Source: CAYNST01 sp964399955
GTDB taxonomy: Bacteria; Pseudomonadota; Gammaproteobacteria; Pseudomonadales; Cellvibrionaceae
Direction: 5' to 3'
Assembly: GCA_964399955.1 (NCBI GenBank)
Contig: CAYNST010000089.1
Span: forward strand, 1 to 14,416
Length of the DNA stretch: 14,416 bases
Part shown: positions 1 through 6,629 of the stretch, in pieces
Layout of the letters: every line of letters begins with the position of its first letter
How positions within the stretch are numbered: position 1 is the stretch's first letter
Notes under the pieces: generated by a model
Seen by the model: the letters and a program-made list of their open reading frames with translations, nothing else
What the model was told of the DNA's origin: nothing
Databases searched by the model: none
Position numbers and translations under genes: made by a program

Positions 1-67
1 TAGGGAGAAGGAGTAACCACCGGGAAGAAGGCGCGCGTAGATTGTCCGCGCCGCTTCCGGTGAGTCT

Positions 68-1438
68 TTATACCTCGCTGCGAATAAACAACCGCTTGCC
101 GGATTTTGTGGTGGGGATTTCACTTACCTTGATCCAGTCAACCTGGCACTGCTTGCTCATGACTGTCTGGATTTTCTGCGTGATGGCATTGCGCTCGTCG
201 TCGGGAACTTGACCTGCAGCTTCGGTAGGTATGTACATTATTTCTACCAAATCACGCTTCTTCTGCACTATGTAGAATTGATCCAGCCACGGCTTGTAAT
301 AAAACAAATTGATGAAAAAAGGCGCGCAGATTTTGGAGCCATCCACAGTGGTGAACTCCTCGCTTGTGCGACCGGAAATTTCCGTCAGGGTTGCGCAGGG
401 GTAACCTTCAACCGACATATCCTCCCCCATCACACCCAGGTCACCAATGTCGTAGCGTATCAGGGGCATGCTGTAGTTGTGCAGAGTCGTCACCAGAATT
501 CTTCCCTGCTCACCCACTGCAACGGGTTGGCCGTCGGCATCAACAACTTCCACTTTGGAGAAAAACTTGGGGAAGCACATGGCACCGTTCGGGTGCTGCC
601 AAGCTGCGGGCCCAACTTCTCTGGAGCCATAATGATCACAGATTTTTGTGCCAAAAACCCGCTCGATGCGCTCGCGCATAAAAGGGTGCAAGGTCTGAGC
701 CGTGGTGCCAATCATTTTAGGCGCATGAGGCACCTTGATTGAATTTTCTTCCAAATACTTGGCCAATTCATAAATTGAACCGGCATAGCCAAAGATAAAG
801 TCGGGCTTTTGCCGCTGCAGAATACGCACGCAGGCTGCAAATTTTTGCTGCGTAAAAGCAAAGGTATTGATATGACTGGTTTTGAGCCCCATCTGCGTAC
901 GAACGCGGTTTTTTATGCGAGATCTAAAGCTGGGGGCTTCTTCTGCGTCATCAACTTCGTCAACCATGCCCCAAAGGATCAGCTTGTTGTAATGCGGCCC
1001 CTTGAAGAACAGCTCGGCACATAAAGACCGCAATGCTGCGGCCTTGGCGGCAAAATGTTCATCGTGCACCACAATCACCGGCTTGCCGGTGGAGCCGCCC
1101 GAAGCGTGGGTCCAGGTTTTCCATTTTTTACCCGCCATAGACTGAAGGCTGGCGGTCTCGTTGCACAAATGGTCGCGTGTCAGGACTGGCCAGTCGGTCA
1201 GCTCGGCCGGGTCCTTTTGGGGATTCTTGGCAAAATACTGGCGGTAAAAAGGCACGCTTTGTGATGTATACAGGAGCATGCCGGCCAATAGCTGATTGGC
1301 TTCCAGCCCGGCGCCGGACTTCCATTGCGCCAAGAACTGCTCAGCCATTTCTAATTGCTGGCTCTGGGGCTTACGGGAAGGTACGAAAGGTCTCATTCGC
1401 TTTTTAGTGGAGAGGTACGCGTTGCCGAGAAGTTTCAT
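68..1438 (-). CDS. AMP-forming acyl/aryl ligase, PaaK/CapK family
   Basis: Adenylate-forming (ANL-type) ligase of the phenylacetate-CoA ligase/CapK family, 456 aa. Such proteins activate a carboxylate with ATP and often lie in capsule, exopolysaccharide or secondary-metabolite clusters; the substrate cannot be read from sequence. Visible motifs are the Ser/Gly/Thr-rich phosphate loop ASGGSTGKP (residues 112-120), HYGSRE (269-274, the YGxxE-type motif), RYDIGD (328-333, hinge region) and a C-terminal TKSGKR near residue 444, where the catalytic lysine of the swinging domain is expected. I chose the ATG at 1438 because AGGGA lies 7 nt upstream; the frame extends to a TTG at 1498 with no such site. 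No hydrophobic signal is seen, so it is probably cytoplasmic. It ends 67 bases from the window edge, so any cluster it belongs to would continue to the left. Family call firm, function open. Confidence 0.85.
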   Translation of the reverse strand: MKLLGNAYLSTKKRMRPFVPSRKPQSQQLEMAEQFLAQWKSGAGLEANQLLAGMLLYTSQSVPFYRQYFAKNPQKDPAELTDWPVLTRDHLCNETASLQSMAGKKWKTWTHASGGSTGKPVIVVHDEHFAAKAAALRSLCAELFFKGPHYNKLILWGMVDEVDDAEEAPSFRSRIKNRVRTQMGLKTSHINTFAFTQQKFAACVRILQRQKPDFIFGYAGSIYELAKYLEENSIKVPHAPKMIGTTAQTLHPFMRERIERVFGTKICDHYGSREVGPAAWQHPNGAMCFPKFFSKVEVVDADGQPVAVGEQGRILVTTLHNYSMPLIRYDIGDLGVMGEDMSVEGYPCATLTEISGRTSEEFTTVDGSKICAPFFINLFYYKPWLDQFYIVQKKRDLVEIMYIPTEAAGQVPDDERNAITQKIQTVMSKQCQVDWIKVSEIPTTKSGKRLFIRSEV

Positions 1439-2079
1439 GATATGTTCCCTGGGAAGGCTCAGCACTAACCTTGGCCACAAGCGGCGCCGGTAAAGCAAGC
1501 TGGCACAATGTTATTATTGCGGCTACAGGCGCCGACAGTGGGGCAAGCCAAAGGGCAATGGGGCTTCTGTAACTGCTGTTGACTAACTTTAGCACAGCCG
1601 CAGAGCACCGCTTGGCGTCAAACTTAACAATTTGGCGACAAGTCTACACCCAACGGCCAGAAGCTGCGGGAAAGGTCACACCAACAACAGAAGTTGGTCA
1701 CATTTTCTGCTTGCCTGGATCTACACGGTCAACTGCAAGATTTACAAATTTACTGCCTTTTTGGCCGCCGGTGGGCCGACAATCCCATTGGACAACAGGG
1801 CGGGCTGATCCTGAAGCCCATACCACCGGCAGCGCAACTTGCCTAAGAGGAACATGCCTGCCGTGCAGCTTGCAGCCAAGACATAAGCGCTGCAGTTGCC
1901 AGAAAATTCTTGTTATTCTTGCCTGCATCTCACAAAGCCTAGGGCAGTGAATCCTGTTAAAAGCCAACTTGGCCCGCTAATTGAATACGCTGACATCACT
2001 AAGTGAAGCAGCGTATGCCTCCAAGCTGCATCCGCGCATTGCAACACCAACCGGATTTCGCCGAACACGAGGATCATCT
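1439..2079. other. Gene-poor divergent intergenic region, 641 bp
   Basis: This stretch separates the divergent ligase (-) and dehydrogenase (+) genes, so both promoters should lie here. I found no convincing pair of -35/-10 boxes. Two overlapping open frames (1579-1950 plus, 1698-1967 minus) have unlikely compositions and no ribosome binding sites. A third plus-strand frame, open from 1628 and closed by TAA at 1844-1846, has a more protein-like run (residues such as DLHGQLQDLQIYCLFGRRW) but only a TTG to start from; it may be a gene remnant or chance. A short inverted repeat (CCAAC/GTTGG, 1681-1697) sits inside a pair of direct repeats. No RNA gene is recognisable. Confidence 0.5.
1674..1702. 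repeat. Direct repeat GGTCACA, 22-nt period
   Basis: GGTCACA occurs at 1674-1680 and again at 1696-1702, with starts exactly 22 nt apart, about two helical turns. Between them lies a CCAAC/GTTGG inverted repeat. This arrangement could be a regulator binding site in the divergent promoter region, but two short copies can also arise by chance. Confidence 0.3.
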
Positions 2080-2973
2080 ATGTCTCAGCCCAGCCAGCCG
2101 CACCTGAGCGACCCGCGCACACGCTATCCCCGGCCGCCTTTTGACGCACCAGAGCAAAACCTGCCCGGCAGTGAAAAAAGAATGGCTCCGGATGCAGATC
2201 ATGGAGAAGACAGCTATCAAGGCAGCGGTAGACTGCAGGGCATGGTGGCGCTGATAACGGGTGCAGACAGCGGCATTGGTCGCGCCATTGCTTTATCCTA
2301 TGCCCGCGAGGGCGCCGATGTGGCATTTACCTACTTGAGCGAGACCGAAGATGCCAGGAAAACCGAGCGCCTGGTTGAAGAAGCCGGCAGCCGCGTACTG
2401 GCCTTCAAAATGGATCAAACGCAATCCAGCGCCTGTGATGCGGTGATCACCCAGGTGGTGGAAAAGTTTGGGCGGCTGGATATTTTAGTGAACAACGCCG
2501 CCTATCAGGAAACCTATGAAAGCATCCAGGAAATTCCGGACGAAGATATAGAGCGGGTATTCAAAACCAATATTGAAGCCTTTTTCTATTTCTCCCGCGC
2601 TGCCTTGAAACACTTGCCGCCCGGCGGTTCTATCATTAATACAACTTCCATTCAGGCATTCAACCCAAGCAATGAACTGCTGCCCTATGCGTCCACCAAA
2701 GCAGCTATCGCCAACTTCACTCTTTCATTGGCCAAAGAAGCCATCAAGCAGGGCGTGCGGGTCAATGGCGTAGCACCTGGGCCGGTTTGGACGCCGTTGA
2801 TTCCAGCTACCATGCCGAAGGAGCATGTTAAGGAGTTTGGCTCAACTTCTTTGTTTGAGCGTCCGGCACAGCCGGCTGAACTGGCCCCGGTTTATGTTTT
2901 CCTGGCCTCCAATGATGCCAGCTACATCACCGGGGAAATCTACGGCGTCACCGGTGGACAAAAGCAGCTTTAG
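2080..2973 (+). CDS. Short-chain dehydrogenase/reductase, YghA / general stress protein 39 type
   Basis: NAD(P)-dependent oxidoreductase of the classical SDR superfamily, 297 aa. Residues 1-50 form a Pro-rich extension (with RTRYPRPPF, then a GSGRL run leading into the fold) typical of the E. coli YghA group. The Rossmann fold then shows TGADSGIG (60-67, cofactor binding), NNAA (138-141), Asn164, Ser190, and Tyr203-x3-Lys207, so the Asn-Ser-Tyr-Lys catalytic set is intact. The C-terminal segment with PAELAPVYVFLAS and YITGE closely matches YghA from memory. E. coli YghA is described as an NADP-dependent aldehyde reductase; the same substrate range here is inference. The ATG at 2080 is preferred over an upstream TTG at 1981 because GAGGA precedes it by 6 nt. 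It is the only plus-strand gene, convergent with the YidB-like gene. No signal peptide is seen, so it is probably cytoplasmic. Confidence 0.9.
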   Translation: MSQPSQPHLSDPRTRYPRPPFDAPEQNLPGSEKRMAPDADHGEDSYQGSGRLQGMVALITGADSGIGRAIALSYAREGADVAFTYLSETEDARKTERLVEEAGSRVLAFKMDQTQSSACDAVITQVVEKFGRLDILVNNAAYQETYESIQEIPDEDIERVFKTNIEAFFYFSRAALKHLPPGGSIINTTSIQAFNPSNELLPYASTKAAIANFTLSLAKEAIKQGVRVNGVAPGPVWTPLIPATMPKEHVKEFGSTSLFERPAQPAELAPVYVFLASNDASYITGEIYGVTGGQKQL

Positions 2974-3155
2974 GTGTTCTCTGCCTAAAGCATAGAGTTC
3001 CCTTAGCAAGCTCGCTGCAAAATCAAAGGGCGGCAAGCGGAGATCTGCAACGGCCACGGCCCAGGCAGCCCCGCCGCTCCAGCTTCCAGAGAAGCGATTG
3101 ATCTGCGCAGGGATGGTAAGCAACGCAAAGGATGTGGCTTGCACTTTTTACGCTT

Positions 3156-3191
3156 GAGACTACCGGCCGAGGCTGGTGGTCTCTTTTTTTT
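3156..3191 (+). terminator. Strong intrinsic terminator downstream of the SDR gene
   Basis: GAGACTACC (3156-3164) pairs with GGTGGTCTC (3175-3183), 9 bp with one G-U pair. The stem can extend inward through GGC/GCT to a CGAG tetraloop. Eight T residues follow directly (3184-3191). This is a textbook Rho-independent terminator for plus-strand transcription. Confidence 0.9.
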
Positions 3192-3204
3192 GGTGGGTTA
3201 ACAA

Positions 3205-3222
3205 GTGCCAGTCGCCTGGCAC
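3205..3222. repeat. Perfect 7-bp hairpin with TCGC loop
   Basis: GTGCCAG (3205-3211) and CTGGCAC (3216-3222) are perfect complements around TCGC. The flanks TTTGGTG (3189-3195) and CACCAAA (3222-3228) can also pair, giving a longer imperfect stem that overlaps the T-tract of the preceding terminator. There is no T-tract of its own, so its role is unknown. Confidence 0.6.
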
Positions 3223-3242
3223 ACCAAACCCTGTGCAAAGGC

Positions 3243-3305
3243 AAAAAACCCAATTCCGGCAGCCGGTCCGAGCCGCTTGAAGGCCTGCAGGGAGGCTCGG
3301 CTGCC
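3243..3305 (-). terminator. Candidate terminator of the YidB-like gene
   Basis: Read on the minus strand just past the gene's stop, CCGAGCC pairs with GGCTCGG across a 19-nt spacer, and GGCAG pairs further out with CTGCC. A run of six T (plus-strand A 3243-3248) follows after a short AT-containing stretch. The gap between stem and T-run and the large loop make it weaker than the plus-strand terminator it faces. Confidence 0.4.
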
Positions 3306-3316
3306 TAAAAAAACCG

Positions 3317-3742
3317 TCAGTCGAACAGGCCGCCAAGTAACGATTTGGCCCCTTTCACTTGCATGTTGTCCAACAGTTTGCCGCCCAGGCTGGAGCGGTC
3401 AATCACCTCGGGCAGGGTTTCTCCCAAAGCTTGGGCGGCGGTCACCGTATTAAGACCTAAGCGACTGGCAAAGGCGTTGACATTTTCCTGACCGAATAAA
3501 CTCAGGATCTGCGCAGCCGATATGGACTTATTAGTGTCATTGCTGAGCCAGGATTCTGCCAGGCTGCCAAAACCGCCCCCTTGGCCCGCAAATTGAGCCA
3601 GCAGGGCTTGCAAGTCCAGCTCGCCTCCTTTGCTGGGCAAAAGAGCCTGCAGGCCCTTGACTATGGTCTCTACACTAAGACCGGCATCGGACGAGTTTAA
3701 TTTGCGCTTGAATATCTCTGCGGCTACATCGATTAGATTCAT
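3317..3742 (-). CDS. YidB-like protein (DUF937 family)
   Basis: Small protein of 141 aa resembling E. coli YidB (132 aa) and other DUF937 proteins, whose molecular function is not known. Visible family traits are the N-terminal MNLIDVAAEIF helix, a Gly-rich stretch (about 53-59, GQGGGFG), the WLSNDTN core (65-71) followed by an SISAAQI segment, and a C-terminal helix with LPEVID (about 110-115). There is no signal peptide or membrane segment. Translation should be efficient: a full AGGAGG (plus-strand 3749-3754) sits 6 nt before the ATG. It stands alone, 191 bp downstream of der on the same strand, with the large inverted repeat 3791-3829 in between, so it may have its own promoter or be read through from der. 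Family call confident, function unknown. Confidence 0.85.
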   Translation of the reverse strand: MNLIDVAAEIFKRKLNSSDAGLSVETIVKGLQALLPSKGGELDLQALLAQFAGQGGGFGSLAESWLSNDTNKSISAAQILSLFGQENVNAFASRLGLNTVTAAQALGETLPEVIDRSSLGGKLLDNMQVKGAKSLLGGLFD

Positions 3743-3790
3743 GAACCCCCTCCTCTTTAACGCGCTGTACGCGCTGGCGTTTGAAAGCTA

Positions 3791-3829
3791 GCTCGGTTGC
3801 CGGCATGAACGGCGTGCCGGCAACCGAGC
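3791..3829. repeat. Perfect 15-bp inverted repeat between der and the YidB-like gene
   Basis: GCTCGGTTGCCGGCA (3791-3805) and TGCCGGCAACCGAGC (3815-3829) are exact complements around a 9-nt loop. No T-tract follows on either strand, so it is not a standard terminator. Its position, 48 bp upstream of the YidB-like ATG and about 100 bp past the der stop, suggests a non-canonical terminator or RNA processing hairpin, or an operator. Beside it lies a short direct repeat (CAGCGCGT twice on the minus strand, about 3759-3776). Confidence 0.85.
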
Positions 3830-3891
3830 GTGATGGAATGCAAGTAGTTTATCCAGTCTGGACCCAGGGCTGTGCAGGGTAGGACGAAACC

Positions 3892-3935
3892 AAAAAAACG
3901 GCAATGCAGATTGGTAGCAGCAAAATGGTTGCGTT
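3892..3935 (-). terminator. Weak candidate terminator at the der 3' end
   Basis: On the minus strand, AACGCAA at the der stop codon can pair with TTGCCGTT (one bulged C) about 24 nt later. A run of seven T follows (plus-strand A 3892-3898). The stem is short and the loop long, so this is only a possibility. Confidence 0.25.
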
Positions 3936-5370
3936 ACTTTTTGCTTTTGCCGTACTTGGCCAGACGCTGCTTCTTCTCGCCCTGACGCGCAACCTGGCGC
4001 GTGTTGTTGGCAGCGTTCTTGCGCCCGGAAAAAGGGTTGTCACTGGTTTTGAATTCGATGCGTACCGGAGTGCCGTGCAAATCCAGCGCCGTGCGGAAGG
4101 TTTTTTCAAGGTAGCGCACGTAATGCTTGGGTACCGCTTCCGTCTGATTACCGTGAATCACAATGATAGGCGGGTTGTGTCCGCCGGGATGCGCGTAGCG
4201 CAGTTTAATACGCCGGCCCTGCACCAAGGGTGGTTGATGGGCTTCCACTGCAGATTCCAGCACCCGGGTGAGAAAGTTGGTAGAAAAACGATTGGTGGCC
4301 GCCTGGTAGGCTTTCTCAACTGACTGATATAGCAGCCCAACGCCGCTGCCATGCAAGGCAGAAATGAAGTGCATATCGGCAAAGTCAACAAATCGCAGCC
4401 GCCGCTCAATCTCCCGCTTCAGATACTCCTTGTGCTCATTTTCCAACCCGTCCCACTTGTTCAACGCCACCACCAGTGCGCGACCGGTATCAATTACCTG
4501 CCCCATCAGGTGCAGGTCCTGGTCCACTATGCCCTCGCTGGCGTCCATCAGTAGAACAACGACATTAGCATTGTCAATGGCCTGCAAGGTCTTGACGATA
4601 GAGAACTTTTCGATGGTGTCGCGAATACTCTTTCGCCGTCTGACGCCGGCGGTGTCGATCAGGGTGTAGGGCTTGCCGTGACGCTCGTAGCGGATGTAGA
4701 CACTGTCGCGGGTAGTGCCAGGCATATCAAATACCACCACCCGTTCCTCCCCCAACAGCCTGTTGACCAGGGTGGACTTACCCACGTTGGGCCGCCCGAC
4801 TATGGCAATTTTGATGCCCTTGGCCTCAACGGCAAGCTCTATATCTTCCTCTTCTTCAGGCAGGCCGGCAAACACCGCATCCATGAGAGTGTTAACGCCG
4901 CGCCCATGTGCTGCGGCAATGCCGTACACATCGCCCAAACCCAGCTCGTAGAATGCCGCAATTGCAACATCCTGATTGAGACCGTCCATCTTGTTGGCTA
5001 CCACCAGCACCGCTTTGTTTTGCGCGCGCAGGTAATTGGCTATCTGTGTATCGCCCACATTCAGGCCCTGGCGCCCGTCAACAATAAAAAGCACCAGATC
5101 GGCTTCTTTGACTGCCAGCAGGGACTGCTCGGCCATGACCGAGTCAATACCCTCTTCTTCGCCGCTGAGCCCGCCGGTGTCCACAACGATGAAGCGGCGT
5201 TCTTTAAACGTCGCCTCGCCGTATTTGCGATCGCGGGTCAGCCCGGCGATGTCGGCAACCAGGGCGTCGCGGGTTTTGGTCAGGCGGTTGAACAGTGTGG
5301 ACTTGCCAACATTGGGCCGCCCCACCAGGGCAATTACAGGAATCATAGTAGGTTCTGTGTTTGTACCCAT
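3934..5370 (-). CDS. der: Ribosome biogenesis GTPase Der (EngA)
   Basis: Der is an essential tandem-domain GTPase that binds the 50S subunit and assists its late assembly in the cytoplasm. Both G domains are intact. In a 478-aa numbering, domain 1 has GRPNVGKS (17-24), LTRD (44-47), DTGG (64-67) and NKMD (126-129). Domain 2 has GRPNVGKS (192-199), PGTTRD (217-222), DTAG (239-242) and NKWD (304-307). An acidic linker (172-178) joins them. A KH-like C-terminal domain follows (with HNPPIIVIHGN and YLEKTFRTAL) and a basic Lys/Arg-rich tail. Length is close to the 490 aa of E. coli. The start is uncertain: homology favours Met9 (ATG at 5346, MIPVIALVGRPNVGKS), while the ATG at 5370 extends it by 8 residues; neither has a clear ribosome binding site. 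It is the last gene of the conserved block, 56 bp after bamB. Confidence 0.97.
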   Translation of the reverse strand: MGTNTEPTMIPVIALVGRPNVGKSTLFNRLTKTRDALVADIAGLTRDRKYGEATFKERRFIVVDTGGLSGEEEGIDSVMAEQSLLAVKEADLVLFIVDGRQGLNVGDTQIANYLRAQNKAVLVVANKMDGLNQDVAIAAFYELGLGDVYGIAAAHGRGVNTLMDAVFAGLPEEEEDIELAVEAKGIKIAIVGRPNVGKSTLVNRLLGEERVVVFDMPGTTRDSVYIRYERHGKPYTLIDTAGVRRRKSIRDTIEKFSIVKTLQAIDNANVVVLLMDASEGIVDQDLHLMGQVIDTGRALVVALNKWDGLENEHKEYLKREIERRLRFVDFADMHFISALHGSGVGLLYQSVEKAYQAATNRFSTNFLTRVLESAVEAHQPPLVQGRRIKLRYAHPGGHNPPIIVIHGNQTEAVPKHYVRYLEKTFRTALDLHGTPVRIEFKTSDNPFSGRKNAANNTRQVARQGEKKQRLAKYGKSKK

Positions 5371-5372
5371 TC

Positions 5373-5409
5373 AGCCCACAGCCGCATTTGAACCGACACG
5401 GGGTGGGCT
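5373..5409 (-). promoter_or_regulatory. Stem-loop at the 5' end of der, tRNA-minihelix-like
   Basis: On the minus strand AGCCCAC pairs perfectly with GTGGGCT (7 bp) around 23 nt. The inner part can fold as GTCGG-TTCAAAT-GCGGC, four of five pairs including one G-U, with a TTCAAAT loop like a tRNA T-arm. There are no D or anticodon arms, so it is not a tRNA gene. The 3' arm ends 2 nt before the upstream ATG of der and 26 nt before the downstream one, so it could affect der translation. Confidence 0.45.
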
Positions 5410-5426
5410 AAATAGTTACCTGTTTA

Positions 5427-6629
5427 TTACGGGGTGCTTTCGCCCAGTTCTGCAGCGGCTTCTGCCGCCGGGGCCGGCACATTGAGCCATTCTAAAGCAA
5501 ATGCCGTCAGGGTGCCTTTCCTGTCGTACACAATCAGCGTATCTCCGACCGCCAGCGGCTGTCCCAACGCAGCAGCACTCATCTTGCGCCTTGCCACCAG
5601 GCGGCCATCATCCGCTGCCAAGCCATGCAGGTAGCCACTGGCATCAACGACAAACACGGCGCGGTTCAGCACACCCGGCGCACTGGTGTCGCGACGGTGC
5701 AAGTGGTCATTGCTCCACTCCAGGGTGCCCGTCAGCGCATTGTAGGAGTGGATATGGCTGCGGGAATCACTCACCAGAATACTGCCGGTTTCACTGAGGG
5801 CAATATTGTTTGAAGTGGACACATCCTGGGCCCAGTTGACGCGCCCCGTTCCGCGGTTGATCGCGCTCAGGCGGCCATTGACGCCTGCACCGTAAACATA
5901 GGGGCCAGAGGCTAGGGGCGCTGCGTCCACATCCACCAAACGCTCCAGCTCGGTCTTGCCCTGGGGCTGGCTGATCCGGGCACTCCAGCGCAATTGACCG
6001 TTGTTGCTGTTAAAGCGCACCAGTTGCCCGTTGTCAAAACCGACAAACACGCTGTCCTGGGTAACCAGAGGCGCCGCATTGGAGCGCAAGCTCAGTACTG
6101 GCTGGGGGTGGTCGTAGCTCCAGCGCAAGCTGCCGTCAGCCACTGAGAACGCAAACACGCGCCCGTCTATAGACGGTGCTACCACAATTTCATCGTTGCC
6201 TTGCGGTGCGGCCAGCACCTCGCTGCTGGTGCGTGCACGCCACAGTACTTCGCCGTTTTCCGGGCTGATCGCGTAGACTTGACCATCGAGGCTGCCCACA
6301 TATAGCTGGCCTCCCCCTTGCCCCACGCCGCCGCCTATTGCCGTTTTCAAGTGAACCTGCCACAGGCGGGCGCCGCTGTCGGCCTGGACGGCGGTCATTC
6401 TGCCGTCAACATCCACGGTGTAGAGCACACCGTTTTGCACCGCCGGCTCCAGACGCGTGTAACGCGAGTCAGAGCCCTTGCCAACCGAGCGGCTCCACTG
6501 CCTGACAAGCTTGACTTCGGGCTGAATATCGCTCAGTTCGGCCGGTTTCAACTCTTCTCTGACGCTGGAGCAGCCACTGGCAAAGACCAGCAAAAACCCG
6601 ACCGCCAGAACACGACGCCAGGCTCCCAT
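5427..6629 (-). CDS. bamB: Outer membrane assembly lipoprotein BamB
   Basis: BamB is a beta-propeller lipoprotein of the BAM complex; it binds BamA and helps outer-membrane beta-barrel proteins insert. The 400-aa product begins with a short signal (Arg5-Arg6, hydrophobic 7-17) and a lipobox ending at Cys20 (ASGC). Ala at -3 is less usual than Leu but allowed. The mature protein shows repeated PQQ-like blades, such as DGRMTAVQADSGARLWQ, DGQVYAISPENGEVLW, DGRVFAFSVADGSLRW, NGQLVRFNSNNGQLRW and NGRLSAINRGTGRVNW, as expected of an eight-bladed propeller. Length matches E. coli (392 aa). Its ATG overlaps the yfgM stop by one base (TAATG), and GGAGG lies 7 nt upstream, so it is probably translationally coupled to yfgM. 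The C-terminus ends in an Ala/Glu-rich tail. Confidence 0.96.
   Translation of the reverse strand: MGAWRRVLAVGFLLVFASGCSSVREELKPAELSDIQPEVKLVRQWSRSVGKGSDSRYTRLEPAVQNGVLYTVDVDGRMTAVQADSGARLWQVHLKTAIGGGVGQGGGQLYVGSLDGQVYAISPENGEVLWRARTSSEVLAAPQGNDEIVVAPSIDGRVFAFSVADGSLRWSYDHPQPVLSLRSNAAPLVTQDSVFVGFDNGQLVRFNSNNGQLRWSARISQPQGKTELERLVDVDAAPLASGPYVYGAGVNGRLSAINRGTGRVNWAQDVSTSNNIALSETGSILVSDSRSHIHSYNALTGTLEWSNDHLHRRDTSAPGVLNRAVFVVDASGYLHGLAADDGRLVARRKMSAAALGQPLAVGDTLIVYDRKGTLTAFALEWLNVPAPAAEAAAELGESTP

Larger units (their letters stand above)
2974..3316. other. Convergent intergenic region, 343 bp
   Basis: This lies between the convergent dehydrogenase (+) and YidB-like (-) genes. Bases 2974-3155 hold no supported gene. 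The strong plus-strand terminator is 182 nt past the dehydrogenase stop, which makes an unusually long 3' end. Bases 3192-3316 contain a small perfect hairpin and a terminator-like structure for the opposite strand. Open frames crossing the region have no start signals and unlikely compositions. Confidence 0.6.

Noticed and set aside
1..67. Minus-strand open frame running off the left edge, ending in residues like RLLPGGYSFS
   Set aside because: It has no start codon in the window and is too short to judge. It could be the beginning of the next gene or chance.
1579..1967. Two overlapping open frames on opposite strands (1579-1950 plus, 1698-1967 minus)
   Set aside because: Neither has a ribosome binding site, and their composition (many Cys, Arg, Pro, Thr with no recognisable fold) is unlike a real protein.
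4678..5391. Long plus-strand open frame of 237 codons opposite der
   Set aside because: It is a shadow of der, whose protein is unmistakable. The plus-strand translation has no family features and no ribosome binding site.
5373..5409. A genuine tRNA gene in the bamB-der spacer
   Set aside because: Only acceptor-like and T-arm-like parts are present. There is no D-arm, anticodon arm or room for them, and the T-stem has a mismatch at its base.
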